This document shows, in pieces, positions 53,343 through 62,385 of a DNA stretch of 64,000 nt (the first letter of the stretch is position 1; each line of letters opens with the position of its first letter). Location: NCBI RefSeq assembly GCF_028610675.1, contig NZ_JAQQWS010000003.1, forward strand, positions 186,001-250,000, given 5' to 3'. Both the position numbers and the translations under genes were made by a program. The stretch comes from Alkalihalobacillus pseudalcaliphilus. GTDB lineage: Bacteria; Bacillota; Bacilli; Bacillales; Bacillaceae_D. The notes under the pieces were generated by a model. That model was given only the letters and a program-made list of their open reading frames with translations. It had not been told where the DNA came from and did not search any database.

Positions 53343-53409
53343 AACAAGACTGCTTTTCTTTTGCCTAGATGCTCACTATTTAAAAATCAAGCTGCACCTT
53401 CATAATCAC

Positions 53410-55239
53410 TTAAAAATAAAACTCCCAATACAATAAGTTTCCACATAGGATAACCGTACAAGCAACCGTCATGATCCAAACTCGCTTTTCAAGTTTCTTT
53501 AATGGTTGACTGTTAAGCTTAACGACTAAAAATCCACTATACACAAAAGCGATCACTAAATAGGCAAGGTTTAAAGTTAGAAACGGCTTAAGCGAAGCGT
53601 AACTAACCATTGATAAGGTTTTATAAACGATCCATAAAACATTCAACATCATGAGTAGATTTAGACTATGTTGACCAAACAAGTAGAAACGTTGAGGTTT
53701 TTTACTCGAGAGACTTCTTAAAGAAATGGTGACAACATAACCGACAGAAAAAATGGCTGCTATAACAGTAAGAATAAGTCCCCCCCACTCTATGTAATGT
53801 TTATATGTAGGTACATAAAGTAAATCTGAATATGTATTAGATAGCACGTTTTTCAAATGCGGGTGTTCTGAATAAACATCCAGACTGTATAAGCTCGGAC
53901 CATCTTCCGTTAGGTAAATACCTGGTTGCAGCTGTGAATAATAAAAGCCGTTCATTATTAATTCATCAGAACCACTTTGTTCAACTTCCCCCCTTAAAAA
54001 TAAACCATACACCTTACTAAAGCCTGACCTTGGTATTCGAGCCGGTTCATATATACCGTTCCATTGCGATGAATCTTCTAATCCTACATGAACTTTTCTA
54101 TGCTCATACTCACCAAAAATGAGTTCAGGTATTCCCACAGTAAAGGTCATTTCATCTTTTATGTTTGTTAGAACGAGTACACCTCGTTGTTCCTTTCTAT
54201 CCACATAAAAGGAGGAGCTAAACGCCTTAGAATTTCCGTTATGGCCATAAACATACTGACTTTTTGATGGTAAATAAAATAAGCCATTAGCTATTCTTGA
54301 AATATTTGTATTTGGGTAATATAAGGTCGGTTCAAACATGACATCAAGGGTCTCGTTATATTTAAAAAGAGGGTTTTCATCCTCAGCCAATAACGCCTCT
54401 AGTAGCTTTTGTAAATCAGTCGCTGTTCCCATCACACTTCCAATCGGATACATCGGAAGCGAGTATAAATTGGGATTAATTAATTGCCTTGCTTGGGAAT
54501 AACCTTGAACCTTCTCCCTCTGCTCTTTCACCCACTGCTGATCACCTTGTTCAGGATCAATAGCCGTCTTTGTCATCTGAAGTGGTTCAAAGATATGCTT
54601 TCGCACGTACTCTTGATAGTCCATTCCACTCACTTCTTCGACAATAAATGCAGCAAGTCCACTTCCATAATTGGAATAAGCGACCACTTCACCTGGGACA
54701 AAAACTTGGTTAATGTCTGCTTCTTCAAGCACTTCTCTTAACCTATTTATAGCACTTGGTCGATAAATCATTAAATCAGTATAACTATCATCAAACCCTG
54801 CAGAGTGGTGCATTAAATGAGACATGGTGATTGGTTCATCAAAATTTGTTTTGCTACGAAAATGCTGAGGCAGATAGGTTTTAATATCGGTTTCTAGATC
54901 CAGTTTCCCTTGCTCAACCAACTGTAAAACACTAATCCAAATAAGGATTTTAGATACGGATGCCCATTCGAAAACAGTATCTTCACTGACTAAAATTTGA
55001 TTTTCTATATCTGCATTACCTGCCATTTTGTAAATAACTTCATCTTTATCTATCACTATTGTAGCTAACCCCGCAATATCTTCCTGATGTTCATTGATAT
55101 AATTCTCTACTTGCACTTCTAGTAAGCTCTGTTCGTTAGCAACAGCTTTAAATGGAACAGATAAGACTAAGACTATTAAAACGGAGATGCCAAGAAAGCA
55201 GATAAACATTTTAAAAGCATGACTATAACGATTATTCAA
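53410..55239 (-). CDS. Membrane-anchored serine hydrolase (beta-lactamase/PBP family)
   Basis: Protein of 609 residues. An N-terminal membrane helix or signal (about 11-35) is followed by a class C beta-lactamase-like domain, with SVSK at 94-97, YSN in VVAYSNYGSGLAAF, and HNG in YGHNGNSKAFSS. The last 130 residues form about four helices (WGGLILTVIAAIFSVGYVV onwards). Such proteins act as peptidases or esterases at the cell surface. They resemble the FmtA/PbpX group and rarely hydrolyse beta-lactams. TTG is the likely start, 11 bases after AAAGGGG. Confidence 0.88.
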   Translation of the reverse strand: MNNRYSHAFKMFICFLGISVLIVLVLSVPFKAVANEQSLLEVQVENYINEHQEDIAGLATIVIDKDEVIYKMAGNADIENQILVSEDTVFEWASVSKILIWISVLQLVEQGKLDLETDIKTYLPQHFRSKTNFDEPITMSHLMHHSAGFDDSYTDLMIYRPSAINRLREVLEEADINQVFVPGEVVAYSNYGSGLAAFIVEEVSGMDYQEYVRKHIFEPLQMTKTAIDPEQGDQQWVKEQREKVQGYSQARQLINPNLYSLPMYPIGSVMGTATDLQKLLEALLAEDENPLFKYNETLDVMFEPTLYYPNTNISRIANGLFYLPSKSQYVYGHNGNSKAFSSSFYVDRKEQRGVLVLTNIKDEMTFTVGIPELIFGEYEHRKVHVGLEDSSQWNGIYEPARIPRSGFSKVYGLFLRGEVEQSGSDELIMNGFYYSQLQPGIYLTEDGPSLYSLDVYSEHPHLKNVLSNTYSDLLYVPTYKHYIEWGGLILTVIAAIFSVGYVVTISLRSLSSKKPQRFYLFGQHSLNLLMMLNVLWIVYKTLSMVSYASLKPFLTLNLAYLVIAFVYSGFLVVKLNSQPLKKLEKRVWIMTVACTVILCGNLLYWEFYF

Positions 55240-55404
55240 TATGTTTCAGACCCCTTTATATTTATCAAACTATTGGTAATTCTTATCATACGTAAAAAAT
55301 GAAAAAGTAGCAGTATTTCCTATTTCCTCTGCTCATTATTGAAAATAAAAGCTGTTACGCTAAAAATCGGCACCATACTATTATTATTATCTGGTTGGAA
55401 TTAC

Positions 55405-56028
55405 TCACTTCAAAGTCCCTATCCAAACGTCACCTTTATCCATGCAGTATATTAGATGATTTCCATATTCATTTTTAATCGTTTCAGAGGCTTTTCGTTT
55501 AATTGTTGATATTTCTTTCTCTGAAGACAGTCCTTCTTCTAACCATCCCTGCAGATCATTCTCATCATAATAATCTGAGTCTATATGTAGGCTCCAGTCG
55601 AATTGTTCTAACTTGTCTCTTAAGGAGTGAAATTGATAGAAGGGAAATGCTTTATCGTTCTCTCTTTTTTTGAACGTATGATGATAGAAATGAAGTGCCT
55701 CTCTGTAAGCCACAACAACTTGAGATTGGATAAAACGAGGCTCAAATAGCCAAATCTTCAAATAGAATTCCTCATTTTCAGCCTCCATTTTACGGTTCCA
55801 TTCTTGATACACGTCAATCATAGCTTCTAGCAAAAGTTGATTATACCAATGAGGAGGATTTCTTTTTTCTAGTGAATAAAAGGGATCTATCCATAATTTA
55901 ACGTAATCCCTTTGATACTCCCTTAAAGTGTCCACATCCAAATGTAAGGCCTGTTCTTTCCAAATTTCAATTTTTGCTTTTTGTCTTTTCCAGCCTCGTA
56001 TTTTCTTTTTATTTGAGAAATACACCAC
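55405..56028 (-). CDS. Hypothetical protein
   Basis: Soluble protein of 207 residues that I do not recognise. It is rich in Trp, Tyr and charged residues (KIRGWKRQKAKIEIW, FYSLEKRNPPHWYNQLLLEA, HIDSDYYDENDLQGW), with no signal peptide or clear motif. A GTG is taken as the start since AAGGAG stands seven bases in front; the open frame goes a little further upstream without a site. The small frame at 56111-56230 lies upstream on the same strand. Confidence 0.75.
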   Translation of the reverse strand: MVYFSNKKKIRGWKRQKAKIEIWKEQALHLDVDTLREYQRDYVKLWIDPFYSLEKRNPPHWYNQLLLEAMIDVYQEWNRKMEAENEEFYLKIWLFEPRFIQSQVVVAYREALHFYHHTFKKRENDKAFPFYQFHSLRDKLEQFDWSLHIDSDYYDENDLQGWLEEGLSSEKEISTIKRKASETIKNEYGNHLIYCMDKGDVWIGTLK

Positions 56029-56110
56029 CAGACCACTCCTTTTGATTTTCAATTATACGTTTAATTCCTATGATAAAAGTCTATTTGAAGGCAGAGTAAG
56101 AGTTCTCTAG

Positions 56111-56230
56111 TCATTCAATCTCTTCTGTCTCATACCTAATAAACAAATGTTCATAATCCCATAGTTCATTAACACGCATGACCCTCCTTAAGCCTTTCAC
56201 TTCTGTTGATGTATGATTCTTTACTAGCAT
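56111..56230 (-). CDS. Small 39-residue protein, possible
   Basis: A short frame from ATG at 56230 with AGGGG eight bases upstream. It encodes 39 residues starting MLVKNHTSTEVKGL and ending IRYETEEIE, charged and without membrane helix. The good ribosome site and in-line position before the gene at 56028 support it. It may equally be a remnant. The rest of the 56053-56405 gap shows nothing I can name. Confidence 0.45.
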   Translation of the reverse strand: MLVKNHTSTEVKGLRRVMRVNELWDYEHLFIRYETEEIE

Positions 56231-56405
56231 AGTTGTTACCCCTCACTGAAATATAGAGTTGATACATTCTAGTTATTATAGTATCACTATACTAACGTTA
56301 ATCGATAGATAATTAACTGTTTCTTTTGATTTATCAGCCATATAGAAAATTCTCTGTTTGATATAGGTTACTATGATCAGGTAAATTCTTATAAGGAGGA
56401 AAATC

Positions 56406-56746
56406 ATGAACTTAGGATTAAAGAAAGAGGAAGTTAGATTAGTGAAATATACATCAGAATGGAATATTGAATATAATCGAGTGAAAAGGGAAATAGTGGA
56501 GAGTCTAAATATTGAGGGAGTTCGTGTAGAACATATTGGTAGCACGCAATTAAAGGAATATCTCAACAGGAGCTTCGGAACAATCTGCTCTTCTTCAGAG
56601 ACTACCTCAAGTCCCATGAACAAGCAAGAAAGCAATATGAAGAGATTAAATCGACCTATGTAAAAAAGACAGCGACATGTATCAAGCAATACACAGAATT
56701 TAAAGAAGCATTTGTCAAAAGCATCTTCAAAATGAGCCATCATTAA
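56406..56746 (+). pseudogene. GrpB-family remnant with internal deletion and frameshift
   Basis: From the ATG (AAGGAGG upstream) the frame reads VRLVKYTSEWNIEYNRVKRE and VEHIGST, the start of a GrpB/UPF0157 (nucleotidyltransferase-like) protein. After GSTQL the frame changes, and another frame reads LLFFRDYLKSHEQARKQYEE and ends KMSHH at 56746, the normal GrpB C-terminus. About 70-80 codons of the middle, including the AKPIID region, are missing. The protein cannot work as a normal GrpB. Confidence 0.8.
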
Positions 56747-56853
56747 ACCAAGCTATCCTTAATGAACAAAACCGCTTGGCCCACATCCCCCAGTTTTTTT
56801 AGAATTCCCAAAACATACTTGATTTGCATTTAAACCATCCTTATGTTAATAAT

Positions 56854-56869
56854 ATAATGACCATTCTAT
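56854..56869 (+). promoter_or_regulatory. Likely TetR operator in front of the tetR-type gene
   Basis: ATAATGACCATTCTAT differs at two positions from the copy in front of the MFS gene (57980-57995). It lies 17 bp before the regulator start, suggesting autorepression. Confidence 0.7.
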
Positions 56870-56885
56870 CTAAAGGTGATGTTAT

Positions 56886-57407
56886 ATGAGTAAAAAACGA
56901 CAGGATTTAATTAGTCAGGCAGAGAGACTATTTTATGAACATGGCTTTCATTCGATCGGCCTTAAAAAGATAATAGAAGAAGCAAATGTTGCATTAATGA
57001 CCATGTATAACCATTTTAATTCAAAGGAAGAACTGGTATTAGAAGTACTGAAATACCGTGAAGAGAAGTACTTCTCTCTCTTGCAGAAAGTGGTAAAAAA
57101 AGAGGCTGATGTGAACACGAATGCTCAATTAATAGCAAAAGCCCATCTGGATTGGATTGCAACTCATAAAAAAGGATGTATGTTTCTCAGAGCTAAAGAG
57201 GAGTATCCAGCTGAAGAGAACCAGATTAATCAATATGTCATAACTCATAAAAAGACCTTCTTAACCTTTTTGGAAAGTCTTCATTTTAGTCAAAACGAAT
57301 CGATACGTCTTTCCATGCTATTAGAGGGAGCAACTTCACTAGCAGAAGTCGTGGATTGGAATAAGGTTTCCAAAGAATTGCTGTACACAGTAGATCATGC
57401 CATATAA
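56886..57407 (+). CDS. TetR-family transcriptional repressor
   Basis: Regulator of 173 residues. The N-terminal helix-turn-helix shows LISQAERLFYEHGFHSIGLKKI and ALMTMYNHFNSKEELVLEVL, followed by the ligand domain with a Cys in HKKGCMFLRAKEEYP. AAAGGTGATGTTAT precedes the ATG. A shared operator-like sequence lies before this gene and before the MFS gene 600 bp downstream, so it should control that exporter. The last codons and the stop (CCATATAAAAC) belong to the end of an intergenic repeat core, so the original C-terminus may have been changed. Confidence 0.92.
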   Translation: MSKKRQDLISQAERLFYEHGFHSIGLKKIIEEANVALMTMYNHFNSKEELVLEVLKYREEKYFSLLQKVVKKEADVNTNAQLIAKAHLDWIATHKKGCMFLRAKEEYPAEENQINQYVITHKKTFLTFLESLHFSQNESIRLSMLLEGATSLAEVVDWNKVSKELLYTVDHAI

Positions 57408-57936
57408 AACACCCATGTCGGAGCAATCACTTCGCCACCAACAAAAATGAAAGTAGTGGCGACTATTTAAAGATCTGGCACGTTTACAACTCGAACACCA
57501 TGAGGAGTCAGCCGCACAAGCAGGGAGCTATGTCCTGCTAAGGTCATTTATCGCAGATGGATGACCAGCTAACTTCAAGGCACGAACTATCGCCCATAAG
57601 TAACTTTCATATAAAACTTCCATGATGACTTGCCATGCAATTCATCACCAACAAAAATGAAAGTGTTTTTTGGCTCTTTGACTATTGGTATTTCATTCAT
57701 TTGGTATTTTTTTAAACTTTTTCATTGTTTTTTTAATGAGAAGAGGACAAACAGACCATTGAGTTTGCTCCAGCCTAGCGGAGGGAATGGGGTGGCCGAC
57801 TCCTGCAGGAGGAAAGGGCAGGCTGAGATCCACCGGCAGAGCCGGTTAGCTCAGCGCCCGCCTGGGAAAGCGGGCCCCTCATTCCCGGAGCGATCATCGA
57901 AGATGAGCATATTGTCTTTAGTTAACTTTCATATAA
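57400..57936. repeat. Composite intergenic repeat locus inside the tetR-MFS unit
   Basis: Core (57400-57454), filler A (57455-57602), core (57603-57664), filler B with GC-rich block (57665-57922), half core (57923-57936). All cores face the same way. The GC-rich block (about 57770-57900) has CAGCCTAGCGGAGG and nested stems such as CCACCGGCAGAGCCGG and CGCCCGCC/GCGGGC. It separates the tetR coding end from a terminator that probably once followed it directly. Confidence 0.82.
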
Positions 57937-57938
57937 AA

Positions 57939-57968
57939 GTAAATGCTCAATCACATTTGCTTTTTTTT
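57939..57968 (+). terminator. Terminator, probably of the tetR gene, displaced by repeats
   Basis: GTAAATG and CATTTGC form a 7-bp stem with an 8-base loop, followed by eight T. It is 530 bp from the tetR stop but directly abuts the repeat end. Confidence 0.7.
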
Positions 57969-57979
57969 ACAAAATATAT

Positions 57980-57995
57980 ATAATGATCGTTCTAT
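57980..57995 (+). promoter_or_regulatory. Likely TetR operator of the MFS gene
   Basis: ATAATGATCGTTCTAT, nearly palindromic around GATC, lies 22 bp before the MFS start and matches the site in front of tetR in 14 of 16 bases. Confidence 0.72.
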
Positions 57996-58017
57996 ATAAT
58001 ATTAACTAAGGAGTGAA

Positions 58018-59139
58018 ATGAAAATGTGGAGACTCGTATTACCTGGGATCGCTTTGATCGGTGTAACTTATGCCTTAGCTAGATTCAGCTTTGGTTTGTT
58101 TTTACCACATATCTCTTCATCTCTTGGAATATCAGAAAGTGAAGCTGGTATGGCTAGCTCAGCTGCTTATTTCGCCTATACATTAGCTTTACTCACGTCT
58201 TCCAACTGCGTTAATAAATTTGGCGAAAAAAGAGTCATTCAATTTGCCGGATTAAGTGCAACTTTAGGGTTATTAGGCATCTCACTTGCTCAAGATCTTT
58301 ATTTCCTAACAGCCAGTACATTTATTGCGGGTATAGGCAGTGGGTGGGCATCTCCGGCTTTTAGTCAAATGATTACAACGAATTTAAAAAAAGATGAGAT
58401 CGACAATGGAAACACGTGGATTAATAGTGGAACAAGCTTTGGACTTATTTTGTCAGGACCGATTGCTATTGTGTTTGCTGAGCAATGGCGGTTTGCTTTT
58501 TTACTTTTCACATTTATATCATTAATCGTATTTATTTGGAACTCGCTCTGTGTTCCTACTAGTAAAAGTTCAGCTTCAAACCTTACTATCCTCAAGAAAT
58601 CGGTTTTAGTGAAGGGTAAATTTCTCTCTCTTGCTTCTTTCATCATCGGCTTTGGCTCTTCTATATATTGGACCTTTTCTCGAAGTTATTTAACGGCTCA
58701 GTATAATATGAGCAGTGGGGAGAGTGCCTTCTTTTGGGTATTAATGGGGGCCTCTGGCATTATTGGTGGAATAGCTGGTGGTATTATTCGTAAATTTGGA
58801 ATTGGAATTTCTTATCAGGTGACTTTGCTCATAATGTCGATGGCTATAGCATTAATAACTGCACCTCATATTGTGACGATTTATCTTTCATCGATTTTAT
58901 TTGGCATGTCCTATATATGTATGACAGGTATATTTATTGTATGGGGGACACGTCTTTTTAAGGAGATGCCATCCATCGGGGTCAGTTTGTCTTTTTTAGC
59001 ACTTGGTATTGGTCAGTCACTTGGTTCTGCAATTGGTGGTCAGTTAATTAATATGACTTCTTATTGGTTTAGCTTTATTTTTTATTCAGGTGTTTGTTTA
59101 GTTGGATTGATTGTATCTGTTACAAAGCAGCCTAAATAA
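58018..59139 (+). CDS. MFS transporter (YbfB/YjiJ-like)
   Basis: Membrane protein of 373 residues with 11-12 helices. It starts MKMWRLVLPGIALIGVTYAL and has ARFSFGLFLPHI, typical of the YbfB/YjiJ group of major-facilitator proteins, and GIGSGWASPAFSQMI. AAGGAG precedes the ATG. Its operator matches that of the TetR gene upstream, so the pair looks like an inducible efflux unit. The cargo is unknown. Repeat DNA occupies the space on both its sides. Confidence 0.9.
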   Translation: MKMWRLVLPGIALIGVTYALARFSFGLFLPHISSSLGISESEAGMASSAAYFAYTLALLTSSNCVNKFGEKRVIQFAGLSATLGLLGISLAQDLYFLTASTFIAGIGSGWASPAFSQMITTNLKKDEIDNGNTWINSGTSFGLILSGPIAIVFAEQWRFAFLLFTFISLIVFIWNSLCVPTSKSSASNLTILKKSVLVKGKFLSLASFIIGFGSSIYWTFSRSYLTAQYNMSSGESAFFWVLMGASGIIGGIAGGIIRKFGIGISYQVTLLIMSMAIALITAPHIVTIYLSSILFGMSYICMTGIFIVWGTRLFKEMPSIGVSLSFLALGIGQSLGSAIGGQLINMTSYWFSFIFYSGVCLVGLIVSVTKQPK

Positions 59140-59150
59140 AAGAATATTGG

Positions 59151-59540
59151 GCTTTGCCATGAGCGTTTTTATATGAAAGTTACTTAAAGGCGATATGCGG
59201 AGCTCTACTCACCGCTCCCGAAATTCATGCTCCGCTGGGTTCTTACTAATTCTCAAGTTCACAAAAACATCTAACACCATTCATTTAAAATGAAAAAGAA
59301 CAAAGTCAAATTAAACGAAAAACCAACTGTTAAAGAACCAACTGACACATTCAGGCCTTTTCGCGACTTTACTCACCCACTTCTCTTATTAATTGAAATA
59401 CCACCAGTCAAAGAGTCAAACACCACTTTCATCTTTGTTGGTGGCGGAGCTGATTTTTGCTCCGACATGGGCGTTTTATATGAAGGTTGCTTAGGGGCGA
59501 TGGATTGTGCCTTGAAGTTAGCTGGTTCTTTATTCCCTTC
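59151..59540. repeat. Composite intergenic repeat locus between convergent MFS and VOC genes
   Basis: It holds a half core (59166-59182), filler related to 23724-23976 but with its GC-rich centre deleted (CTAACACCATTCATTTAAA is shared), a full core (59425-59487), and the start of filler A in reverse (GGCGATGGATTGTGCC, TGAAGTTAGCTGGTT). Short open frames here (59290-59676) are accidental. Confidence 0.78.
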
Positions 59541-59600
59541 AGCCCTTTTCGTGACTTTACTCATCCTCTTCTCTCTTTCACAACATGATCTTTTCTGTAT

Positions 59601-59999
59601 TTATTTAGGTAAATTCAATTGCCATGAAACACCAAATCGGTCATTAACCCAACCGAACTTCTTACTGAAACCATAATCGCCTAGGGGCATGAGTGCTTGT
59701 CTATCTTCAACTAACTGCTGATAAAGGCTGTCAATTTCCTCTTCTGTACTGCATGTTAAATAAATCGAGAAGGATGGTGTGAATGTAAATTGGTGTTGGA
59801 TGTTACTATCAATACACATAAATTCTTGACCCCTTAACGTAAAAGCAGCTGTCATGACCTTTCCTTCCTCTCCGCCTTGATTAGCACCATACCGAACGAT
59901 ATGTGTAATCGCTGAATCTTCAATGAGAGATGTGTAAAAATTCATCGCTTCCTCAGCGTTTCCATCCTGAAACATTAAAAAGGGTGTGACCTTTTCCAT
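59601..59999 (-). CDS. VOC/PhnB-like protein
   Basis: Protein of 132 residues of the vicinal-oxygen-chelate superfamily, PhnB (3-demethylubiquinone methyltransferase-like) type. It shows PFLMFQDGNAEEAMNFYTSL at the start, then FMCIDSNIQHQFTFTPSFSIYL and a final GWVNDRFGVSWQLN. The ligand of these proteins is mostly unknown, and some give resistance to small toxins. GGAGG lies before the ATG. It converges on the MFS gene with repeat DNA between. Confidence 0.9.
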   Translation of the reverse strand: MEKVTPFLMFQDGNAEEAMNFYTSLIEDSAITHIVRYGANQGGEEGKVMTAAFTLRGQEFMCIDSNIQHQFTFTPSFSIYLTCSTEEEIDSLYQQLVEDRQALMPLGDYGFSKKFGWVNDRFGVSWQLNLPK

Positions 60000-60157
60000 T
60001 GTAAATACCTCCTTATTTTAGTGATGTTATCCTTTATCTTTATCATAATAGCTGGTTCTAAACCAGAATGTCTTATTTGAAGGCCAAAATACCTCTCTAC
60101 ATTTGGCCAGATCTGAAATTATTCCTTAATCAAACGCTCTCTCTCTGCCTCATATCT

Positions 60158-61543
60158 TTACAAATAACGTCTAATCTCATCAGCTAAAGCAACCAAACTT
60201 TTTTCTATCTCCTGATAACTACAGTAAGAATAGGAAATTCTTATATGATTATAGTCATTAGGTTGATAAATATAACCTGGATTAATTAAAATATTTTGTT
60301 TGAGCATACGTTGAAATAAAGCTTTCGTAACAACTGGCCTTTTCATTTTGAGCCAAATATAAAAACCACCCTGAGGAGTTTCCCAATTTGCTAGTTCAGC
60401 AAAATGGTACTGTAAGAGTTTTTCAGTAAAATCTGCTCTTTTTTTCAATTCTGTTCTCAACCAACTCATATGTTGATGATAATGTGACGATTTGAGCCAT
60501 GCCGCCACTATTTTTTGAGATACAATACTTGTCCCATAATCAAGCTGCATTTTCAAGTCTGATAAATGGTTCATGACTGATTCAGGACCTACCATCCAGC
60601 CCACTCGTAAACCTGGGCTCAAAATTTTAGAAACACTACCTATATAAATAACTTGTCCATCCGTATCCATTGACTTAATGGAAGGTGGTGATTCACTAAA
60701 TATAAGCTCTTGATAGACACCATCCTCTATCATGGGCAATTGTAGCTTTTTACATTCTTCTAATAGCCTTTTTCGTTCTTCAAATGAAAGAATCTTTCCA
60801 GACGGATTATTTAAAGTTGGAATTGTATAGAGAACACTCGATTGTTTATTGAGTTGGCTATTATTCATGGCTTCAGATGGGAGTGAGGGTAATGAATGTA
60901 GATAGGACGGTGATTGACAGTAGATTTTACCGTACATATTGATGAGTCCAATAGAAATTAATTGCAATGCCTGTAAACCACCAGATACGATTAAGATATT
61001 TTCAGGTGTGGCACTTATTCCCTGACTATGTAAATACCTTGTTAGTACTTCTCTTAACTCACGATCACCCATTGGATCAGAATAACCAAATTCCCTACTT
61101 GTTATTGAAATAGAACCCATGAATTCTTGAAGCTCTTTAGTAGGGATCAGCTCTGGTGATAGCTCACCCGTTCCTAACCTCATCATCTGTGGACTCATCT
61201 CATGTTCGTTGATCGATTGAATCGTTTGAATGTTAGATTTATAGTAACTTTGCTTTATTCTAGTGCGCCAATCAGGGGCTGACTTTTTCACAACATATTC
61301 CCAACTTCGTGCATTCACGTATATGCCGCTACCAGCCTTCGAAACTAATAAACCTTCTGCTTTCAATTCATCCAAAACTTGAACAATCGTACTTCGATTT
61401 ACTCTGAGGTTCTCAGCTAACTTCCTCTGTGATGGCAGTTTCGTTCCAACTGGCCAAATCCCCTGCTCTATTTGTGTCACTATCCAAATTGATATTTGCT
61501 GAAAAAGCGAAATGGTAGATGAATGATCTGGCTTCCAACTCAA
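60158..61543 (-). CDS. MocR-type transcriptional regulator (GntR HTH fused to aminotransferase)
   Basis: Regulator of 461 residues. The GntR winged helix covers about 10-80 (IWPVGTKLPSQRKLAENL, VNRSTIVQVLDELK). A class-I aminotransferase-like domain follows with LIVSGGLQALQLIS-type region, IPTLNNPSGK, and the PLP lysine in IGSVSKILSPGLRVGW. TTG is the likely start, five bases after GGAGGGG. The gene is divergent from a LysE-type exporter, and a 14-bp palindrome lies between. It probably activates the exporter in answer to an amino acid or PLP-derived signal. Confidence 0.92.
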   Translation of the reverse strand: MSWKPDHSSTISLFQQISIWIVTQIEQGIWPVGTKLPSQRKLAENLRVNRSTIVQVLDELKAEGLLVSKAGSGIYVNARSWEYVVKKSAPDWRTRIKQSYYKSNIQTIQSINEHEMSPQMMRLGTGELSPELIPTKELQEFMGSISITSREFGYSDPMGDRELREVLTRYLHSQGISATPENILIVSGGLQALQLISIGLINMYGKIYCQSPSYLHSLPSLPSEAMNNSQLNKQSSVLYTIPTLNNPSGKILSFEERKRLLEECKKLQLPMIEDGVYQELIFSESPPSIKSMDTDGQVIYIGSVSKILSPGLRVGWMVGPESVMNHLSDLKMQLDYGTSIVSQKIVAAWLKSSHYHQHMSWLRTELKKRADFTEKLLQYHFAELANWETPQGGFYIWLKMKRPVVTKALFQRMLKQNILINPGYIYQPNDYNHIRISYSYCSYQEIEKSLVALADEIRRYL

Positions 61544-61558
61544 GCGAACCCCTCCATA

Positions 61559-61592
61559 AAATTGGTTGGTTAAAGATGCAACCAATTGGTTG
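61559..61592. promoter_or_regulatory. MocR operator between divergent mocR and lysE genes
   Basis: CAACCAATTGGTTG (61579-61592) is a perfect palindrome, and a further ATTGGTTG half-site (61561-61568) lies 18 bp away in direct orientation. This paired layout is typical of MocR/GntR binding regions. Confidence 0.72.
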
Positions 61593-61648
61593 TTTATTAA
61601 ACGTAACGGATCCTTTACGATAAATCAACAAGCAAGGAGTGATATGAA

Positions 61649-62263
61649 ATGGTAACTGCTTTTCTTCATGGGTTCATTTTAGCCGGTGCCCTTATTCTTC
61701 CACTAGGTCCCCAAAATATTTTTATTTTTAATCAAGGTGCTTCTCACAAAAAGTTACGATTGGCTATGCCTGTGGTCATAACCGCCGCTCTGTGTGATAC
61801 TGTTTTAATTTTGATGGCTGTATTAGGAGTTTCAATGATTATTTTGGCTGTACCACAGTTGCAGATTCTATTTTACACAGTAGGATTTCTCTTTCTCATT
61901 TATATAGGCTGGTCGATTTGGAAATCGGAAGCCAAGAGTGTAGAACAAAAAGGACCGATAAATATCAAAAAACAAATAATATTTGCCTTATCCGTATCAT
62001 TGCTTAACCCACATGCTTTATTAGATACAGTAGGTGTTATTGGTATCAATTCTGTGCAATATACGACGAGTCTAGAATTATCCGCTTTTACCATTGCCTG
62101 CATACTTGTTTCATGGATAGCTTTTTTTCTACTGGCTGTCGTTGGGAGAGTTATGAAAAGGATTGATAAAAGGGGAAAAGCTATAAACATGATTAACAAA
62201 CTATCAGCTCTAACTATCTGGGCTATTGCTTTATTTATCGCAATGCAGCTATTCGTTGCATAG
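61649..62263 (+). CDS. LysE/ArgO-family amino acid exporter
   Basis: Membrane protein of 204 residues with about six helices. LPLGPQNIFIFNQGA near residue 20, AALCDTVLILMAVLGV, and SLLNPHALLDTVGVIG are the LysE/ArgO signatures. It exports basic amino acids such as lysine or arginine. AAGGAG stands in front of the ATG, with a short ATGAAATGG between. The gene is divergent from the MocR-type regulator, which should control it. Confidence 0.93.
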   Translation: MVTAFLHGFILAGALILPLGPQNIFIFNQGASHKKLRLAMPVVITAALCDTVLILMAVLGVSMIILAVPQLQILFYTVGFLFLIYIGWSIWKSEAKSVEQKGPINIKKQIIFALSVSLLNPHALLDTVGVIGINSVQYTTSLELSAFTIACILVSWIAFFLLAVVGRVMKRIDKRGKAINMINKLSALTIWAIALFIAMQLFVA

Positions 62264-62335
62264 CTAGTAAGGCTTTTTAAGTCGCGTTTGTATGGTTTGT
62301 ACTCTTGAGCAGAAAAGTACTACAAACAAAAAGCA

Positions 62336-62376
62336 CCCCAACAAGTTAGGGTTGCCGTCTAACTGTTGAGGTTTTA
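62336..62376. terminator. Bidirectional terminator between lysE and the reductase gene
   Basis: CCCAACA-GTTAG and CTAAC-TGTTGAGG form a 12-bp stem with a 9-base loop. GTTTTAG follows on the plus strand and GGTGCTTTTTG on the minus strand. Confidence 0.8.
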
Positions 62377-62385
62377 GACTTGTGA

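Noticed and set aside
57630..57983. 117-codon plus-strand open frame
   Set aside because: It spans repeat filler, the GC-rich block and a terminator; the sequence has no protein-like pattern and no ribosome site.
59290..59676. 128-codon plus-strand open frame
   Set aside because: It consists of repeat core and filler, and overlaps the end of the VOC gene on the other strand; no convincing protein pattern.
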